Of a stretch of 64,000 bases of DNA, positions 46,971 to 56,960 are shown piece after piece. Below the pieces are notes generated by a model, which searched no databases, was not told the DNA's origin, and was given only the letters and a program-made list of their open reading frames with translations. How positions within the stretch are numbered: position 1 is the first letter of the stretch; every line of letters begins with the position of its first letter. Where the stretch lies: positions 6,173,322-6,237,321 of the forward strand of contig NZ_KB235922.1 in assembly GCF_000332195.1 (NCBI RefSeq), in the 5' to 3' direction. The DNA comes from Pleurocapsa sp. PCC 7319. Lineage in GTDB: Bacteria > Cyanobacteriota > Cyanobacteriia > Cyanobacteriales > Xenococcaceae. The position numbers and the translations under genes are program-made.

Positions 46971-47034
46971 TGATAGCTCTAAATTAGTGATCTGCTGTTA
47001 TAACTGTGTATATATTCCAGCAGAGGAGCGATCG

Positions 47035-48528
47035 ATGAAAGCGATTATGGTAGTTGGGACAACATCTCATGCAGGAAAATCTTTCCTGACTGCTGCTTTA
47101 TGCCGTATTTTAGCTAGACATGGTTGGCGAGTTGCCCCTTTTAAAGGTCAGAACATGGCATTAAATGCCTATGTAACATCTACAGGTGGAGAAATAGGTC
47201 ATGCTCAAGCAGTTCAAGCCTGGGCAGCGGGAGTTGCTCCTAGAGTGGAAATGAATCCGATCTTGCTGAAACCTCAGGGAAATATGACTTCTCAGATCAT
47301 AATTAAGGGAAAAGCAGCGGGTACGGTCAGAGCCACTGAATATTACGAAAAGTTTTTTGATTTGGGTTGGGAAGTAATTCAAGAATCGCTATATCGTTTG
47401 TCTCTAGAATTTGATCTCGTTGTCTGTGAAGGGGCGGGAAGTCCTGCAGAAATCAACCTCAAACACCGTGACTTGACGAATATGCGAGTAGCAAAACATT
47501 TAAATGCGCCAACTATTTTAGTGGTCGATATCGAACGTGGAGGTGCTTTTGCCCATGTTGTTGGTACTTTGGAATTATTAGATCCTCAAGAGCGATCGCT
47601 GATTAAAGGAGTCGTCATTAATAAATTTCGAGGGGAGAAAAAATTATTGGATTCAGGTATTGAATGGCTAGAAGAAAAAACTAAAATACCTGTTTTAGGG
47701 GTTATTCCCTGGAGTCATCATATGTTCCCCTCAGAAGATTCCCTCAATCTATTAGAAAGAAATCGTCGTCAAAGCAGTAAAGACATTAATATTCATGTAA
47801 TTAGATTACCTAGAATTGCCAACTTTACCGATTTTGATCCCCTAGAAGCAGAAACGTCTGTGTCGGTAAATTATATAGATATTCACGACTCTTTAGGGCA
47901 TCCCGATGCAGTAATCATTCCTGGCACCAAAACTACTATTTCCGATCTCTTGGCGCTCGAAAAGAGCGGTATGGCAGAACAAATCAGAAAATATGCCGCT
48001 GCGGGGGGAACAGTATTAGGTATCTGTGGAGGATTTCAAATTTTAGGACAACGCATTATCGATCCAGAAGGATTTGAAGGAGAGCCCGGAGAATTCACGG
48101 CGCTTAATTTACTGCCCATTAGCACAATTCTCTCCGCCAATAAAATTGCGCGACAAAGACAAGTTATTTCCCTATTCCCTCAGGCAGGTCTTCCTGTAGA
48201 TGGTTATGAAATTCATCAAGGGCGAAGCCGTATCAACCGCCGTCATAGGGAGGACGAAAACGACTATCAGCCTATTTTTGACGATCCAGGACTAGGATTA
48301 GTAGATAAGAGTCAATCTATTTGGGGTTGCTATGTCCATGGTTTGTTTGACAATGGTGCTTGGCGGCGTTCATGGATTAATCAATTGCGCAAACAGAGAG
48401 GAATGTCTTCTTTGGCAACTGGTATTTCTAATTATCGAGATCAAAGAGAAACCACCTTAAATATTCTGGCAGATATTGTGGAGAAAAATTTAGATTTGAG
48501 CGTTATTCTGTCCAATAAACATTATTGA
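47035..48528 (+). CDS. cobQ: Cobyric acid synthase
   Basis: The 497-residue enzyme uses glutamine and ATP to amidate cobyrinic acid a,c-diamide during cobalamin synthesis. The N-terminal P-loop-type half is MKAIMVVGTTSHAGKSFLTAALCR and the C-terminal class I glutaminase half contains GICGGFQILGQ with the catalytic cysteine and GYEIHQGRSR. The ATG at 47035 follows a GAGGAG ribosome binding site and replaces an upstream start that would add 16 unrelated residues. Confidence 0.95.
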   Translation: MKAIMVVGTTSHAGKSFLTAALCRILARHGWRVAPFKGQNMALNAYVTSTGGEIGHAQAVQAWAAGVAPRVEMNPILLKPQGNMTSQIIIKGKAAGTVRATEYYEKFFDLGWEVIQESLYRLSLEFDLVVCEGAGSPAEINLKHRDLTNMRVAKHLNAPTILVVDIERGGAFAHVVGTLELLDPQERSLIKGVVINKFRGEKKLLDSGIEWLEEKTKIPVLGVIPWSHHMFPSEDSLNLLERNRRQSSKDINIHVIRLPRIANFTDFDPLEAETSVSVNYIDIHDSLGHPDAVIIPGTKTTISDLLALEKSGMAEQIRKYAAAGGTVLGICGGFQILGQRIIDPEGFEGEPGEFTALNLLPISTILSANKIARQRQVISLFPQAGLPVDGYEIHQGRSRINRRHREDENDYQPIFDDPGLGLVDKSQSIWGCYVHGLFDNGAWRRSWINQLRKQRGMSSLATGISNYRDQRETTLNILADIVEKNLDLSVILSNKHY

Positions 48529-48551
48529 TTGTTGTTAATTGAAAGGAGTTT

Positions 48552-48791
48552 ATGAGTATCAAGGTTTGTTTTCTGCCAGACAATGTAACTATTGAAGCAG
48601 AACCAGGAGAACCAATATTGCAAGTTGCAGAACGTGCGGGTGTATTTATTGCCACAGGATGTTTAATGGGTTCTTGTCATGCTTGCGAAGTAGAACTAGA
48701 TAATGAGGAAACTATTTGCGCTTGTATTAGTTCTATACCGGGAGACCAACCAGAATTAACCGTAAATATCTACGACGATCCAACTTGGTAA
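48552..48791 (+). CDS. Small [2Fe-2S] ferredoxin-like protein
   Basis: The 79-residue protein has the plant-type ferredoxin pattern Cys37-x4-Cys42-x2-Cys45 (TGCLMGSCHACEV) with further cysteines at 56 and 58. It is shorter than photosynthetic PetF and ends without the usual C-terminal strand. AAGGAG is 6 bases upstream of the start. It lies 23 bp after cobQ, so it is likely co-transcribed and may serve corrin synthesis. That link is inference. Confidence 0.82.
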   Translation: MSIKVCFLPDNVTIEAEPGEPILQVAERAGVFIATGCLMGSCHACEVELDNEETICACISSIPGDQPELTVNIYDDPTW

Positions 48792-49053
48792 ATATGAGTT
48801 CGGAATCTTGAGCCAAAAAATCCCTCAGGGTTAGTCAAATTCTGAGGGTCTAGATTACTAAAGCATATAAAAACTACGCTTAATTAAATTAAGGTTAACT
48901 TCGGGAAAAAATATTCCCAGAAGTCTACCTATTTTCTAATATTGCGATTCAAGAGGGGAATTACCAGGGCTTTCGCCTTTAAGGGATGAATTATAAATTA
49001 TCCCTCATCCTTTGGTTGACTCCCTCTAGTTTTAGCAGCTTATTTGAAAGAAC

Positions 49054-49242
49054 TTACTTTACTTCCTTTACCTCAGATTCGGCAAAGTTGTTAGTATTCA
49101 CGCCAGCATAGTTAACTTTGTTGAAGCGCACGACTACAGGGTAACGAATACCACTTGTATCTACCGATGCGACTGACCCAACTTCATTATACCAATAGGA
49201 TTCTGGACGAAGAATTCTGACTTTAGAACCTCGTTGAACCAT
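49054..49242 (-). CDS. psaE: Photosystem I subunit IV
   Basis: The 62-residue protein is Psa[22 protein letters not shown] and [20 protein letters not shown] form the SH3-like beta barrel on the stromal side, which takes part in ferredoxin docking. Its size is normal. The ATTAATC-ATG context contains a weak GGAGATTAATC ribosome binding site. A short inverted repeat (AGGGAT...ATCCCT, around 48979-49002) may serve as its terminator. Confidence 0.95.
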   Translation of the reverse strand: MVQRGSKVRILRPESYWYNEVGSVASVDTSGIRYPVVVRFNKVNYAGVNTNNFAESEVKEVK

Positions 49243-49521
49243 GATTGATTAATCTCCTGAAAATAAATTTTATTTTGATTTGATTAAGAAAATACCAGAG
49301 GTAGCTTTCTTAGTTGTCGGTTTTTGGCTATGTAAAAAATTAGCCATTAAACTTCATAGTCAAGTTTATCAAACCTCCTTAGCTATAAATTCTTACGAAA
49401 CATAACAATTTAATGACGTTGGTGATTTAAAGCAGAAGTCATATTTTGCGTTTATCTCATAGGTCGGCTTAATATAGTTGCAAGCTCTATGTCTTATTAT
49501 CTAAGTATTTAAACTAATCCT

Positions 49522-50454
49522 ATGTCTGGTTCTGCTAAAAAAACTATCTATGCCGCGATGGCTGCCAATTTTGCGATCGCCATTATTAAATTTATCGCCG
49601 CCTCGATTACGGGAAGTTCAGCGATGCTTTCAGAAGGTATTCATTCTGTAGTGGACACGGGGAATGAATTGCTATTGCTATTGGGAATACGCCTCAGTAA
49701 AAAGCCTGCCGACGATAGCCATCCTTTTGGTTATGGACAGGAGCTTTATTTTTGGACGCTAATTGTCGCTCTATTTATTTTTGCCATTGGTGGCGGTATG
49801 TCTATTTATGAGGGAATCAATCATGTTCGACATCCTGAACCATTGACCGATCCTTTTTGGAATTACGTAGTCTTGGGATTAGCAGTAATTTTTGAAGGCT
49901 ATTCTTGGAATGTGGCTTTGCAAGAATTTTTGGCTAGCAAAAATGAAGACAGCTTTTGGGAGGCGATCCGTGCTAGTAAAGATCCCACAATCTTTACGAT
50001 TTTATTTGAAGATACAGCAGCCTTAGTCGGTTTAATCGTCGCTTTTATTGGTGTGTTTAGCGGACATTTACTGGGTAATGTTTATTTAGATGGGGTAGCA
50101 TCGATTATTATTGGCATTATTCTCTGTGGAGTGGCACTTTTATTGGCTGCTGAAAGCAAGGGGTTATTAATTGGCGAAGGTGCTAATGCTGAAACGGTAG
50201 CAAGCATCAGAAAAATTACCAGTGAAGATCCTGCCGTAGCTGAGGTGGTTAAGGTTTTAACTCTACATTTTGGTCCTCAAGAAGTATTACTTAATTTGGA
50301 AATAGAGTTTAAAGAAGATTTAGAAACAGGAAAATTGGCGATCGCTGTGGAACGCCTGGAAACTTCCATTCGTAAACAACATGCAGAGGTAAAAAATATT
50401 TTTATCGAAGCTAAATCTATATCTGCCAGTTGCAAAGTATTAGATGCTTCCTAA
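49522..50454 (+). CDS. Cation diffusion facilitator (CDF) transporter
   Basis: The 310-residue protein has six transmembrane segments and a cytoplasmic C-terminal domain. The metal site of the second segment is SAMLSEGIHSVVDTGNELLLLLG (with HSxxD) and that of the fifth is FEDTAALVGLIVAFIG (ED..A). It moves a divalent metal such as Zn, Fe, Mn or Co outward. The HPFGYGQELYFWTLIVA loop is typical. The gene is isolated, so the substrate is open. Confidence 0.9.
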   Translation: MSGSAKKTIYAAMAANFAIAIIKFIAASITGSSAMLSEGIHSVVDTGNELLLLLGIRLSKKPADDSHPFGYGQELYFWTLIVALFIFAIGGGMSIYEGINHVRHPEPLTDPFWNYVVLGLAVIFEGYSWNVALQEFLASKNEDSFWEAIRASKDPTIFTILFEDTAALVGLIVAFIGVFSGHLLGNVYLDGVASIIIGIILCGVALLLAAESKGLLIGEGANAETVASIRKITSEDPAVAEVVKVLTLHFGPQEVLLNLEIEFKEDLETGKLAIAVERLETSIRKQHAEVKNIFIEAKSISASCKVLDAS

Positions 50455-50477
50455 ATTTTTTACTTAATCCCTAAATC

Positions 50478-51449
50478 CTAACAGCCATCAACACATTGTC
50501 CTAAACTATCGAACTCCATTGTTTGCCCGCTTAAAGGAATATGCACTGGCATATTAGTTGCTTTAATAAATTGATCTGTCTTAGTGCCCAGAATAACTTT
50601 CCCCTCTTTTGTAGCTTCTTCATTAGCGTGTGAGGCTATTACCGATTTGGGTTGAATTAATTCGTTGACCACATATGCTGCTTCTTGTGGTCCCGTTGTG
50701 AAAGTATCTCCGATGTTAATTACTACTAATTGAGCATCATATTGATCACCCACTATGGTTTCTTGCTCTGCGGTTACACCAGTATCGCCTGACAAATATA
50801 CTACTAATCCATTAGTGAAAGTGAGAATGTAACCAGTGGGAGGACCAACATAAGCAGTAAGACCAGCAGTTTCTAGATGTTCTCCCAATTCACCTTCGAT
50901 AAAATCACCACTCAATCCATTAGAGTGAACTGCTGGTACAGTTGTAATCTTGACACCACCAACATTAACCGATGCCCCGAAGCGCACTAGCTCTACTAAT
51001 TCAGGGTTGCCACCATTTGCTTCTATCTTGTTTGCCAGGAAACTGTTCATCTCACTGCCAACCACAATTTTTGCTTCTTTAGCCAACGCGATGTCAATGG
51101 TATTGGACTTGGGCGTAACATTATTATTCACTTCTGGTTCACCACATTCTCCTTCATTTACTTGAGATATGCGGCGATCGCCTAAATGATCTCCGTGAAC
51201 GTGACTTAGCAAAACCACGTCAATATCACCTAAACGTTCATCTTCTCCACCAGCAACGGTTCGTCCGACATCGTAAATCAGACGAGTTCCATTAGGATCT
51301 TCAAATATCATTGCGCGGTCAAATCGACAAAACTCACTATCGTGACTTCCAAGTGGTGTAATCTTCACTTCTGAACCCTGAGCAGCAAAAGCAACTAATT
51401 GGGCGATCGCCAATGCTATTGAGACTGATAAGTATTTTTTCATCTTCAA
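50478..51449 (-). CDS. Exported MBL-fold metallohydrolase
   Basis: The 323-residue protein has a signal peptide (KKYLSVSIALAIAQLVAFAAQG) and a metallo-beta-lactamase domain of the UlaG/L-ascorbate lactonase type. It has VVLLSHVHGDHLGDRR (HxHxDH), VVYLSGDTGVTAEQ and VIASHANEEATKEG as the distal histidine region. It probably acts in the periplasm. An insert between strands of about 40 residues (PEVNNNVTPKSN) is somewhat unusual. The substrate is not known. Confidence 0.85.
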   Translation of the reverse strand: MKMKKYLSVSIALAIAQLVAFAAQGSEVKITPLGSHDSEFCRFDRAMIFEDPNGTRLIYDVGRTVAGGEDERLGDIDVVLLSHVHGDHLGDRRISQVNEGECGEPEVNNNVTPKSNTIDIALAKEAKIVVGSEMNSFLANKIEANGGNPELVELVRFGASVNVGGVKITTVPAVHSNGLSGDFIEGELGEHLETAGLTAYVGPPTGYILTFTNGLVVYLSGDTGVTAEQETIVGDQYDAQLVVINIGDTFTTGPQEAAYVVNELIQPKSVIASHANEEATKEGKVILGTKTDQFIKATNMPVHIPLSGQTMEFDSLGQCVDGC

Positions 51450-51507
51450 TCCTGAGATTTGCTATCTTTGAAGTCTTATAGTTAGTAGGTAGGGCAGTTA
51501 TTATTAG

Positions 51508-52731
51508 TTAACCAATCAAGAAAAATGCTGGATAAGTACGAATTAGCCCTACACAAACGTATAGGATCAGCGATAACCCTAACATGGACCACGCCCAAGT
51601 TTTGCGAGTCCACGGTAACTCCAAATATTTTTCGACCAAGTAGAATATGAAAAGAGTACCACTAACTCCTTTTAAGATGGAAATTTGCCATATAGAACTA
51701 ACATATAGAGCGGTTACTCCAGAAATAATAGTTAATCCTTGCATTGACCAATACAGATTATGATTTTTTCGAAAATACCATTTGCTGGACACAATTAGTA
51801 ATCCCAGAAAATACACAAAACTGGTCATATACTTAATTCCTGGAGTAAAAACATCTAATAATGAAAGTTTAATATTGGTAATTTCGGCTATAACGTAAAT
51901 AATTAATAAAAATAACGAAAATATCATCGTTCTAGGAATTACTGCACGATGACGAAACCCAATCATATAAGTTAAAGGCATCACAGCAACAGTAAATCCC
52001 CAAAATGCCTCAAGAGCAATTACCGCTAAAAAAGCGATCGCTATATTTTGATCGGCAATAGCTACTGCTGACCAAATGAAAAACAAAATTAATGCACAAA
52101 GGGAAAAAGGGTCTAAACTAATTTTTTGACAAAATTTCCGCCAACTAGTTTTATGTTGCCAGTAAGAAAAACTTAACATCCCCACCAAACTCAAACATCC
52201 CGATAGCAAGACATACTGATAAATCTCTTCTGGGTATAGCCAGTATCCTGGGGCGGTCACACCAACAATAAAAGCATATAATGCCGATTCATATACGATC
52301 GGAGGAATAAGTTGTAGTAAAGGCAGAAAATATAGTCTCATTAACCAACCAATGGCGATCGCTAAGATAAAGCTGGAAACAGTTGCCACAATATTAGTAA
52401 AGGAAAATAACCCCTCCAAACGTTGCTCAAAATTATTAGTATTATTCTGATGTTCTATTAATTCTGACAAGTCTAAATTAGAAATATCTAGCTCGGGAAT
52501 AATAGTACTTAATTTAGTAGCATAACTCGCCTTGATTTTTGAACCTTCCGCATCTGAAATTAAATTTTTAGATAATAATTCTTCAGTTGTTTTCCAGATA
52601 CAATTTATTTGTTGTATTTTTTCTACCTGTACTTTTTCTAAACTTAAATAACTTGGCTGCACTGCCAACGCTGCTGAAGGTTTTAGCCAAATTAGCAAAA
52701 CAATAATTGCAGTCAGAATACGCATTATCAT
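51508..52731 (-). CDS. Polytopic membrane protein of unknown function
   Basis: The 407-residue protein has a signal peptide or first transmembrane helix (ILTAIIVLLIWLKPSAALA), a soluble ~80-residue loop rich in Lys/Glu (including LISDAEGSKIKASYATKLS) and about 8-9 further hydrophobic segments. No transport or enzyme motif is recognised. A perfect inverted repeat lies directly upstream of its ATG (52738-52772). It is next to the exported MBL protein gene on the same strand. Confidence 0.65.
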   Translation of the reverse strand: MIMRILTAIIVLLIWLKPSAALAVQPSYLSLEKVQVEKIQQINCIWKTTEELLSKNLISDAEGSKIKASYATKLSTIIPELDISNLDLSELIEHQNNTNNFEQRLEGLFSFTNIVATVSSFILAIAIGWLMRLYFLPLLQLIPPIVYESALYAFIVGVTAPGYWLYPEEIYQYVLLSGCLSLVGMLSFSYWQHKTSWRKFCQKISLDPFSLCALILFFIWSAVAIADQNIAIAFLAVIALEAFWGFTVAVMPLTYMIGFRHRAVIPRTMIFSLFLLIIYVIAEITNIKLSLLDVFTPGIKYMTSFVYFLGLLIVSSKWYFRKNHNLYWSMQGLTIISGVTALYVSSIWQISILKGVSGTLFIFYLVEKYLELPWTRKTWAWSMLGLSLILYVCVGLIRTYPAFFLIG

Positions 52732-53405
52732 ACAAATTTATAAGAATATTTATTGCTTATATATTCTTATAAAAAGCATCAAGCATTTTCTTGAAAGATG
52801 ACACTTTTTTGTGTTGCACATTATTTTTTTTAGGCTTAAAAGCGATAGCATCTGTAGGTATAATAAAGGTAATCACTATTAACAAATAACCAGATACAAT
52901 TACTTCTAACTGAAATTGACTAATATAGCGCTGCTTAAATAAGGTACGGTTAATATCTTTGTTATTAATTGTTAATGGCTCATAGTTAATAGGGTGTGTA
53001 TCTCTAAATAGTCCGTATAACTATATAACTATATTTGGCGATCGCCCAAATGCACCGTATTTTTCTTGCTAAATATGGAGAATAGTATTGGGAAAATCTT
53101 ATTTTAGAAGAAACATAATGTGTTGGACAATATAACCTTGGATTTATCTTCTATCGAACAAATATATTTGCCAAAACCAGATGTCCCGATTTCGGTCTTG
53201 ATTTTAAGACTGAATAGAAGCTAAATTACCGGGTTTATTTGAAGTAAAAACATCACAAATTTTGATGTACTTGGCAGCTAATTTAATTAATTTAATCTTG
53301 TTTTAATTGCTTTTAATTTATTTATTTTGTGTCTCAGCTAAAGGATTTCTGGAAAACATATGCTTAAACGACTGTAAAAAGCTAATGTCAATTTTTAAAA
53401 ATTGA
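52732..53405. other. AT-rich spacer with upstream inverted repeat
   Basis: 674 bp between divergent genes. TTATAAGAATAT (52738-52749) and ATATTCTTATAA (52761-52772) form a perfect 12-bp stem with an 11-base loop starting 6 bp before the start codon of the minus-strand gene. The rest is AT-rich with a HIP1-like site near 53040. No gene is recognised. Confidence 0.6.
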
Positions 53406-53462
53406 TTGGGCATACTTTTATTATTGCCCCATGGAAAATGCTATTTTGCAGCCCTAACTTTA

Positions 53463-55412
53463 ATGAAAGAGGACAGTTCCAATAAGCGCAACCTCAAATC
53501 TATTTTGAGAGTCAAAAATTTTCGGCGATTGGCAATGCCCAAACGCCCCTCCAAATCCCACCAATTGTCACTACGCTTTGTTCTGATTGTTCCCTTTCTG
53601 CTTCAGATTGCTGCTGCCGTAGGATTAACAGGTTATTTTTCCTGGCGTAATGGTCAAAAAACTGTCGAATCTCTAGCCATCCGCTTGAGTCAGGAAGTCA
53701 CAGCTCATATCGAAAAACATGTTCGCAAGTACACCAATACACCATCACTTTTTCTCAAAATTAACGAAGCAGCGATTAAGGCTAAGAATATTGAACTTTC
53801 AGACCACAAGAAAATGGCTAGGTACTTTTGGGAACAGACAAAAATTTCCGATGCTATGCCTTATATATACTTCGGCAATGAACAAGGGGACTTTGTCGGT
53901 GTTTGGAAAGAGAGCGAAAATCGGACTACCTTAAGAATTAGAAATCGACTTAATGCGCCTAAACGAGCAATTTATAAGCTTGATGATCAAGGAGAACCAA
54001 TTAAATTAATTAGTAATAAAGTGTTTCGAACACGGCAGCGACCTTGGTACAAAACTGCAATTAAAGCAGGTAAACCTACTTGGTCTTCTATTTACGTATT
54101 TGCCTTGCCTGAATCTCTTGGTATTACCCGAGTTATTCCGATTTACGATCAATCAAAATCCCTGTTGGGAGTGCTAGGAGCAGATTTAACTCTGGCTAAC
54201 ATTAGTGATTTTCTGCGACAAATAAAAGTTAGTGACTCTGGTCATGTCTTTATTATGGAACGCTCTGGGGAAATTGTTGCTAGTTCCGCGGAAGAACTAC
54301 CATATCGCCAGACTGAGTCAGGAGAAGAGAGACTGGCTGCGATCCAAAGTAGTGAAGCTTTAATTAGAGAGACCGCCCAAAATTTACTGGCAAAATTTGG
54401 TAGTTTCGAGCAGATTGATACTAACAAGCAGTTTGCTTTTAAGAGCGAAGGTCAGCGTAATTTTATTCAAGTAGTTCCTTTTAACATTGAGCCAGGTATT
54501 GATTGGCTGATGGTTGTAGTGATTCCTGAAGCCGATTATGCAGAACATCTTCAGGCTAATAACTACACGACGATGCTGTTGTGCTTAATTGCTCTAGCAG
54601 TAGCTGCTACATTTGGAATTGCGACAGCACAGTGGATCGCACAACCAATACTTAGCCTGAGCCAAGCCTCTGAATCTTTAGCCAAACAAGCAGCAATAGC
54701 AGGACTTGTCGACAGTAAACTGGTGCAAGAAGGAGAAAACCAAAGTATTAGAGAATTAGGAGTATTAGCCCAGGCATTTAATCATATGGCTCAGCATTTA
54801 GAGCTTTCTTTTAACAATCTTGCTCAAACTAATGCTGAGTTAGAACAGCGAGTAGCAGATCGAACCAAAGAACTCGAACAGGCTAATCAGGAATTAGAGC
54901 ATTTTGTCAGGATTGATGACCTCACACAAGTTGCTAATCGCCGACACCTAGATGAATACCTCAAATTTACTTGGAACCAGTTAAGCCGAGATCAGCAATC
55001 ACTATCGCTGATTCTCTGTGATATTGATTATTTTAAATTTTATAATGATACCTACGGTCATCAAGCAGGAGACCATTGTCTGAAACAAGTAGCAAAAGCC
55101 ATAGATTCTGCCGTCAATCGACCTTCAGATCTTGTCGCTCGATATGGTGGCGAAGAGTTTGCGATTGTTTTGCCTCGTACTAATCTAGAAGGAGCGATTC
55201 ATGTGGCAGAAAACATTCGACAAGAAGTTAAACAGCTCAAAATTCCTCATCAGTCCTCTGTTGTCTGCGAGTTTGTTACCTTGAGCTTGGGAGTAAGTAA
55301 CTGCATACCCGCTCAGAAAAAGTTAGCTGAAACCTTAATTGCTAAAGCGGATCAAGCACTTTATCAGTCAAAGGATCAGGGACGCGATCGCGTTACGGCA
55401 ATTCCTCTTTGA
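53463..55412 (+). CDS. Diguanylate cyclase with Cache and HAMP domains
   Basis: From ATG 53463 the protein is 649 residues. A transmembrane helix ([22 protein letters not shown]) is followed by a periplasmic dCache sensor ([40 protein letters not shown]), a second helix ([24 protein letters not shown]), HAMP, a coiled coil ([22 protein letters not shown]) and GGDEF. The active loop is RYGGEEFA and an RxxD inhibitory I-site (RPSD) lies five residues before it, so product inhibition is likely. It makes c-di-GMP in response to an extracytoplasmic small ligand. The start is uncertain: an upstream TTG and ATG 53535 are also possible. Confidence 0.93.
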   Translation: MKEDSSNKRNLKSILRVKNFRRLAMPKRPSKSHQLSLRFVLIVPFLLQIAAAVGLTGYFSWRNGQKTVESLAIRLSQEVTAHIEKHVRKYTNTPSLFLKINEAAIKAKNIELSDHKKMARYFWEQTKISDAMPYIYFGNEQGDFVGVWKESENRTTLRIRNRLNAPKRAIYKLDDQGEPIKLISNKVFRTRQRPWYKTAIKAGKPTWSSIYVFALPESLGITRVIPIYDQSKSLLGVLGADLTLANISDFLRQIKVSDSGHVFIMERSGEIVASSAEELPYRQTESGEERLAAIQSSEALIRETAQNLLAKFGSFEQIDTNKQFAFKSEGQRNFIQVVPFNIEPGIDWLMVVVIPEADYAEHLQANNYTTMLLCLIALAVAATFGIATAQWIAQPILSLSQASESLAKQAAIAGLVDSKLVQEGENQSIRELGVLAQAFNHMAQHLELSFNNLAQTNAELEQRVADRTKELEQANQELEHFVRIDDLTQVANRRHLDEYLKFTWNQLSRDQQSLSLILCDIDYFKFYNDTYGHQAGDHCLKQVAKAIDSAVNRPSDLVARYGGEEFAIVLPRTNLEGAIHVAENIRQEVKQLKIPHQSSVVCEFVTLSLGVSNCIPAQKKLAETLIAKADQALYQSKDQGRDRVTAIPL

Positions 55413-55420
55413 TCTTTGAT

Positions 55421-56053
55421 TTAGGGTTTTTTTCTTCTTCGCGTTTTTCGCCGAAGTCTCTCCAATTCGTCTTCAACCTCATTATTATGAAGTTGCTTAT
55501 TTTTGGTGGTTGACTGAGTTGTCTTAAGTCCAGATTTATCGGATGAAGTTTCACGACCAATAATCCGCAAGTAGCCGAGATAAGCCAAACCAAATACACT
55601 GGCGATCAAGATAATAAAATACCCAAATGGCAGGAAAGAAAAGAAAATTAAGCGTATTTTGCTCAAAATTCCTGATAAGAGGAGGTAAGCAACTGCTATC
55701 ATTCCTAATCCCTGAGCAACTCGATAAACAGGTAGTTGACTTAAAGGCAACCTTTGTCGAGCAAGCCATAAAGATACTCCCACATAATATAGAGGAGCTA
55801 ACAATAATAAAATGTCACCTTCCTGAACCACTTGCGACCAACCACCCGTATTAGTCGCATACAATAGATATCCGATTTCTCCCAGCAAGCTTACTAAAGC
55901 TAATCCCAAATTGAAATTGAGCACAAAAGGTTCTTCCCTTCGTCCAGGAACAGCCACACAAATAAGCCAACTAAGCCAAGGAGCTATCACTATCAGTCCC
56001 ACGACTATTGCTCGGTGTTTAAGCAAAAAGAGAAATAGCGTTTGCAGAGTCAT
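55421..56053 (-). CDS. Hypothetical membrane protein
   Basis: The 210-residue protein has about five transmembrane segments and a basic C-terminal tail (about 30 residues, ending RRKTRRRKKP). The hydrophobic blocks include AIVVGLIVIAPWLSWLICVAV and LNFNLGLALVSLLGEIGYLLYAT. No family is recognised beyond a general cyanobacterial hypothetical. It converges on the diguanylate cyclase gene. Confidence 0.6.
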   Translation of the reverse strand: MTLQTLFLFLLKHRAIVVGLIVIAPWLSWLICVAVPGRREEPFVLNFNLGLALVSLLGEIGYLLYATNTGGWSQVVQEGDILLLLAPLYYVGVSLWLARQRLPLSQLPVYRVAQGLGMIAVAYLLLSGILSKIRLIFFSFLPFGYFIILIASVFGLAYLGYLRIIGRETSSDKSGLKTTQSTTKNKQLHNNEVEDELERLRRKTRRRKKP

Positions 56054-56120
56054 AAAAATATGAGAAATTAGAGGTCTTAAATCTAGTATTCCCTCTGAAG
56101 ATGGCAGAAGATGACACGCC

Positions 56121-56876
56121 CTATTTTCTAAACACTAAAAAATGTTGTTCTGGTAAAAATTCTTTAGTTTCTTGCCACTTTAACCCCACTGCTTTTAGCT
56201 CTTTTTTGACTTGCTTTTGCGTCATTTTATGAAGAGGTTTGATCATAATCATGGGGTTTTCCTTACGATATTCCAACAAAACTACTCTTCCTCCAGGTTT
56301 GAGAGCTTGGAAGATCCCCTCCATCATTTCTCTGGGATAAGCAAATTCATGATAGGCATCTGCCATAAAAGCTAAATCGATACTATCTGCGGGTAAGTTG
56401 GGATTATCTTTCTCGCCTAAAACAGTTTCAACATTAGGGATGTTATTGTCTTCTTTTAGGAAAGCGATCGCATCTAACATTTCTGGTTGAATATCGACAG
56501 CATAAACTTTGCCCTCAGGTACTTTGGTAGCCATCCGAAAACTAAAATAGCCAGTCCCCGCGCCAATATCTGCCACCACATCATCGGGTTTTAAGTCTAA
56601 CTTCTCTACTGTTGTAGCTGGTTGTTCTTCGGTTTCTCTACTTGGTCTTTCGAGCCACATCATTGCCTGATGTCCCATTACCTGGGCAATTTCTCGATTC
56701 ATATAGTACTTACCAATACCGTCGGGGTTATGAATCGCTTTTTCACGGTAATAGGGTTTTAGGTTATCTTGGGCTAGGACAACAGGAGTATAAGTAAAGT
56801 TGATGCAGATTAGGGCGATCGCCATTATGGAAAGTGATGCGCCAATTAGATATTTTCGATTAATTTTCAGATTCAT
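56121..56876 (-). CDS. Exported or membrane-anchored SAM-dependent methyltransferase
   Basis: From ATG 56876 the protein is 251 residues. An N-terminal hydrophobic segment (YLIGASLSIMAIALICINFTY) is followed by a class I methyltransferase with motif I VVADIGAGTGYFSFRMA, acidic motif II (GKVYAVDIQPEM) and DSIDLAFMADAYHEFAYP. The extra upstream residues in the longest frame would overlap the divergent gene and lack a ribosome binding site, so the inner start is used. Methyltransferases outside the cytoplasm are unusual because S-adenosylmethionine is cytoplasmic; the segment may be an anchor facing inward. Confidence 0.78.
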   Translation of the reverse strand: MNLKINRKYLIGASLSIMAIALICINFTYTPVVLAQDNLKPYYREKAIHNPDGIGKYYMNREIAQVMGHQAMMWLERPSRETEEQPATTVEKLDLKPDDVVADIGAGTGYFSFRMATKVPEGKVYAVDIQPEMLDAIAFLKEDNNIPNVETVLGEKDNPNLPADSIDLAFMADAYHEFAYPREMMEGIFQALKPGGRVVLLEYRKENPMIMIKPLHKMTQKQVKKELKAVGLKWQETKEFLPEQHFLVFRK

Positions 56877-56960
56877 ATCAAAGTTCAGTCTCAAAGCAGA
56901 AGATTTTTGTAATAAAGATTGCTTATTATTTAATATAGTTATAAAACTTAAACAAAATAC

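Noticed and set aside
48792-49053. Possible small RNA between ferredoxin and psaE
   Set aside because: Two short inverted repeats are visible but no promoter or conserved RNA could be recognised.
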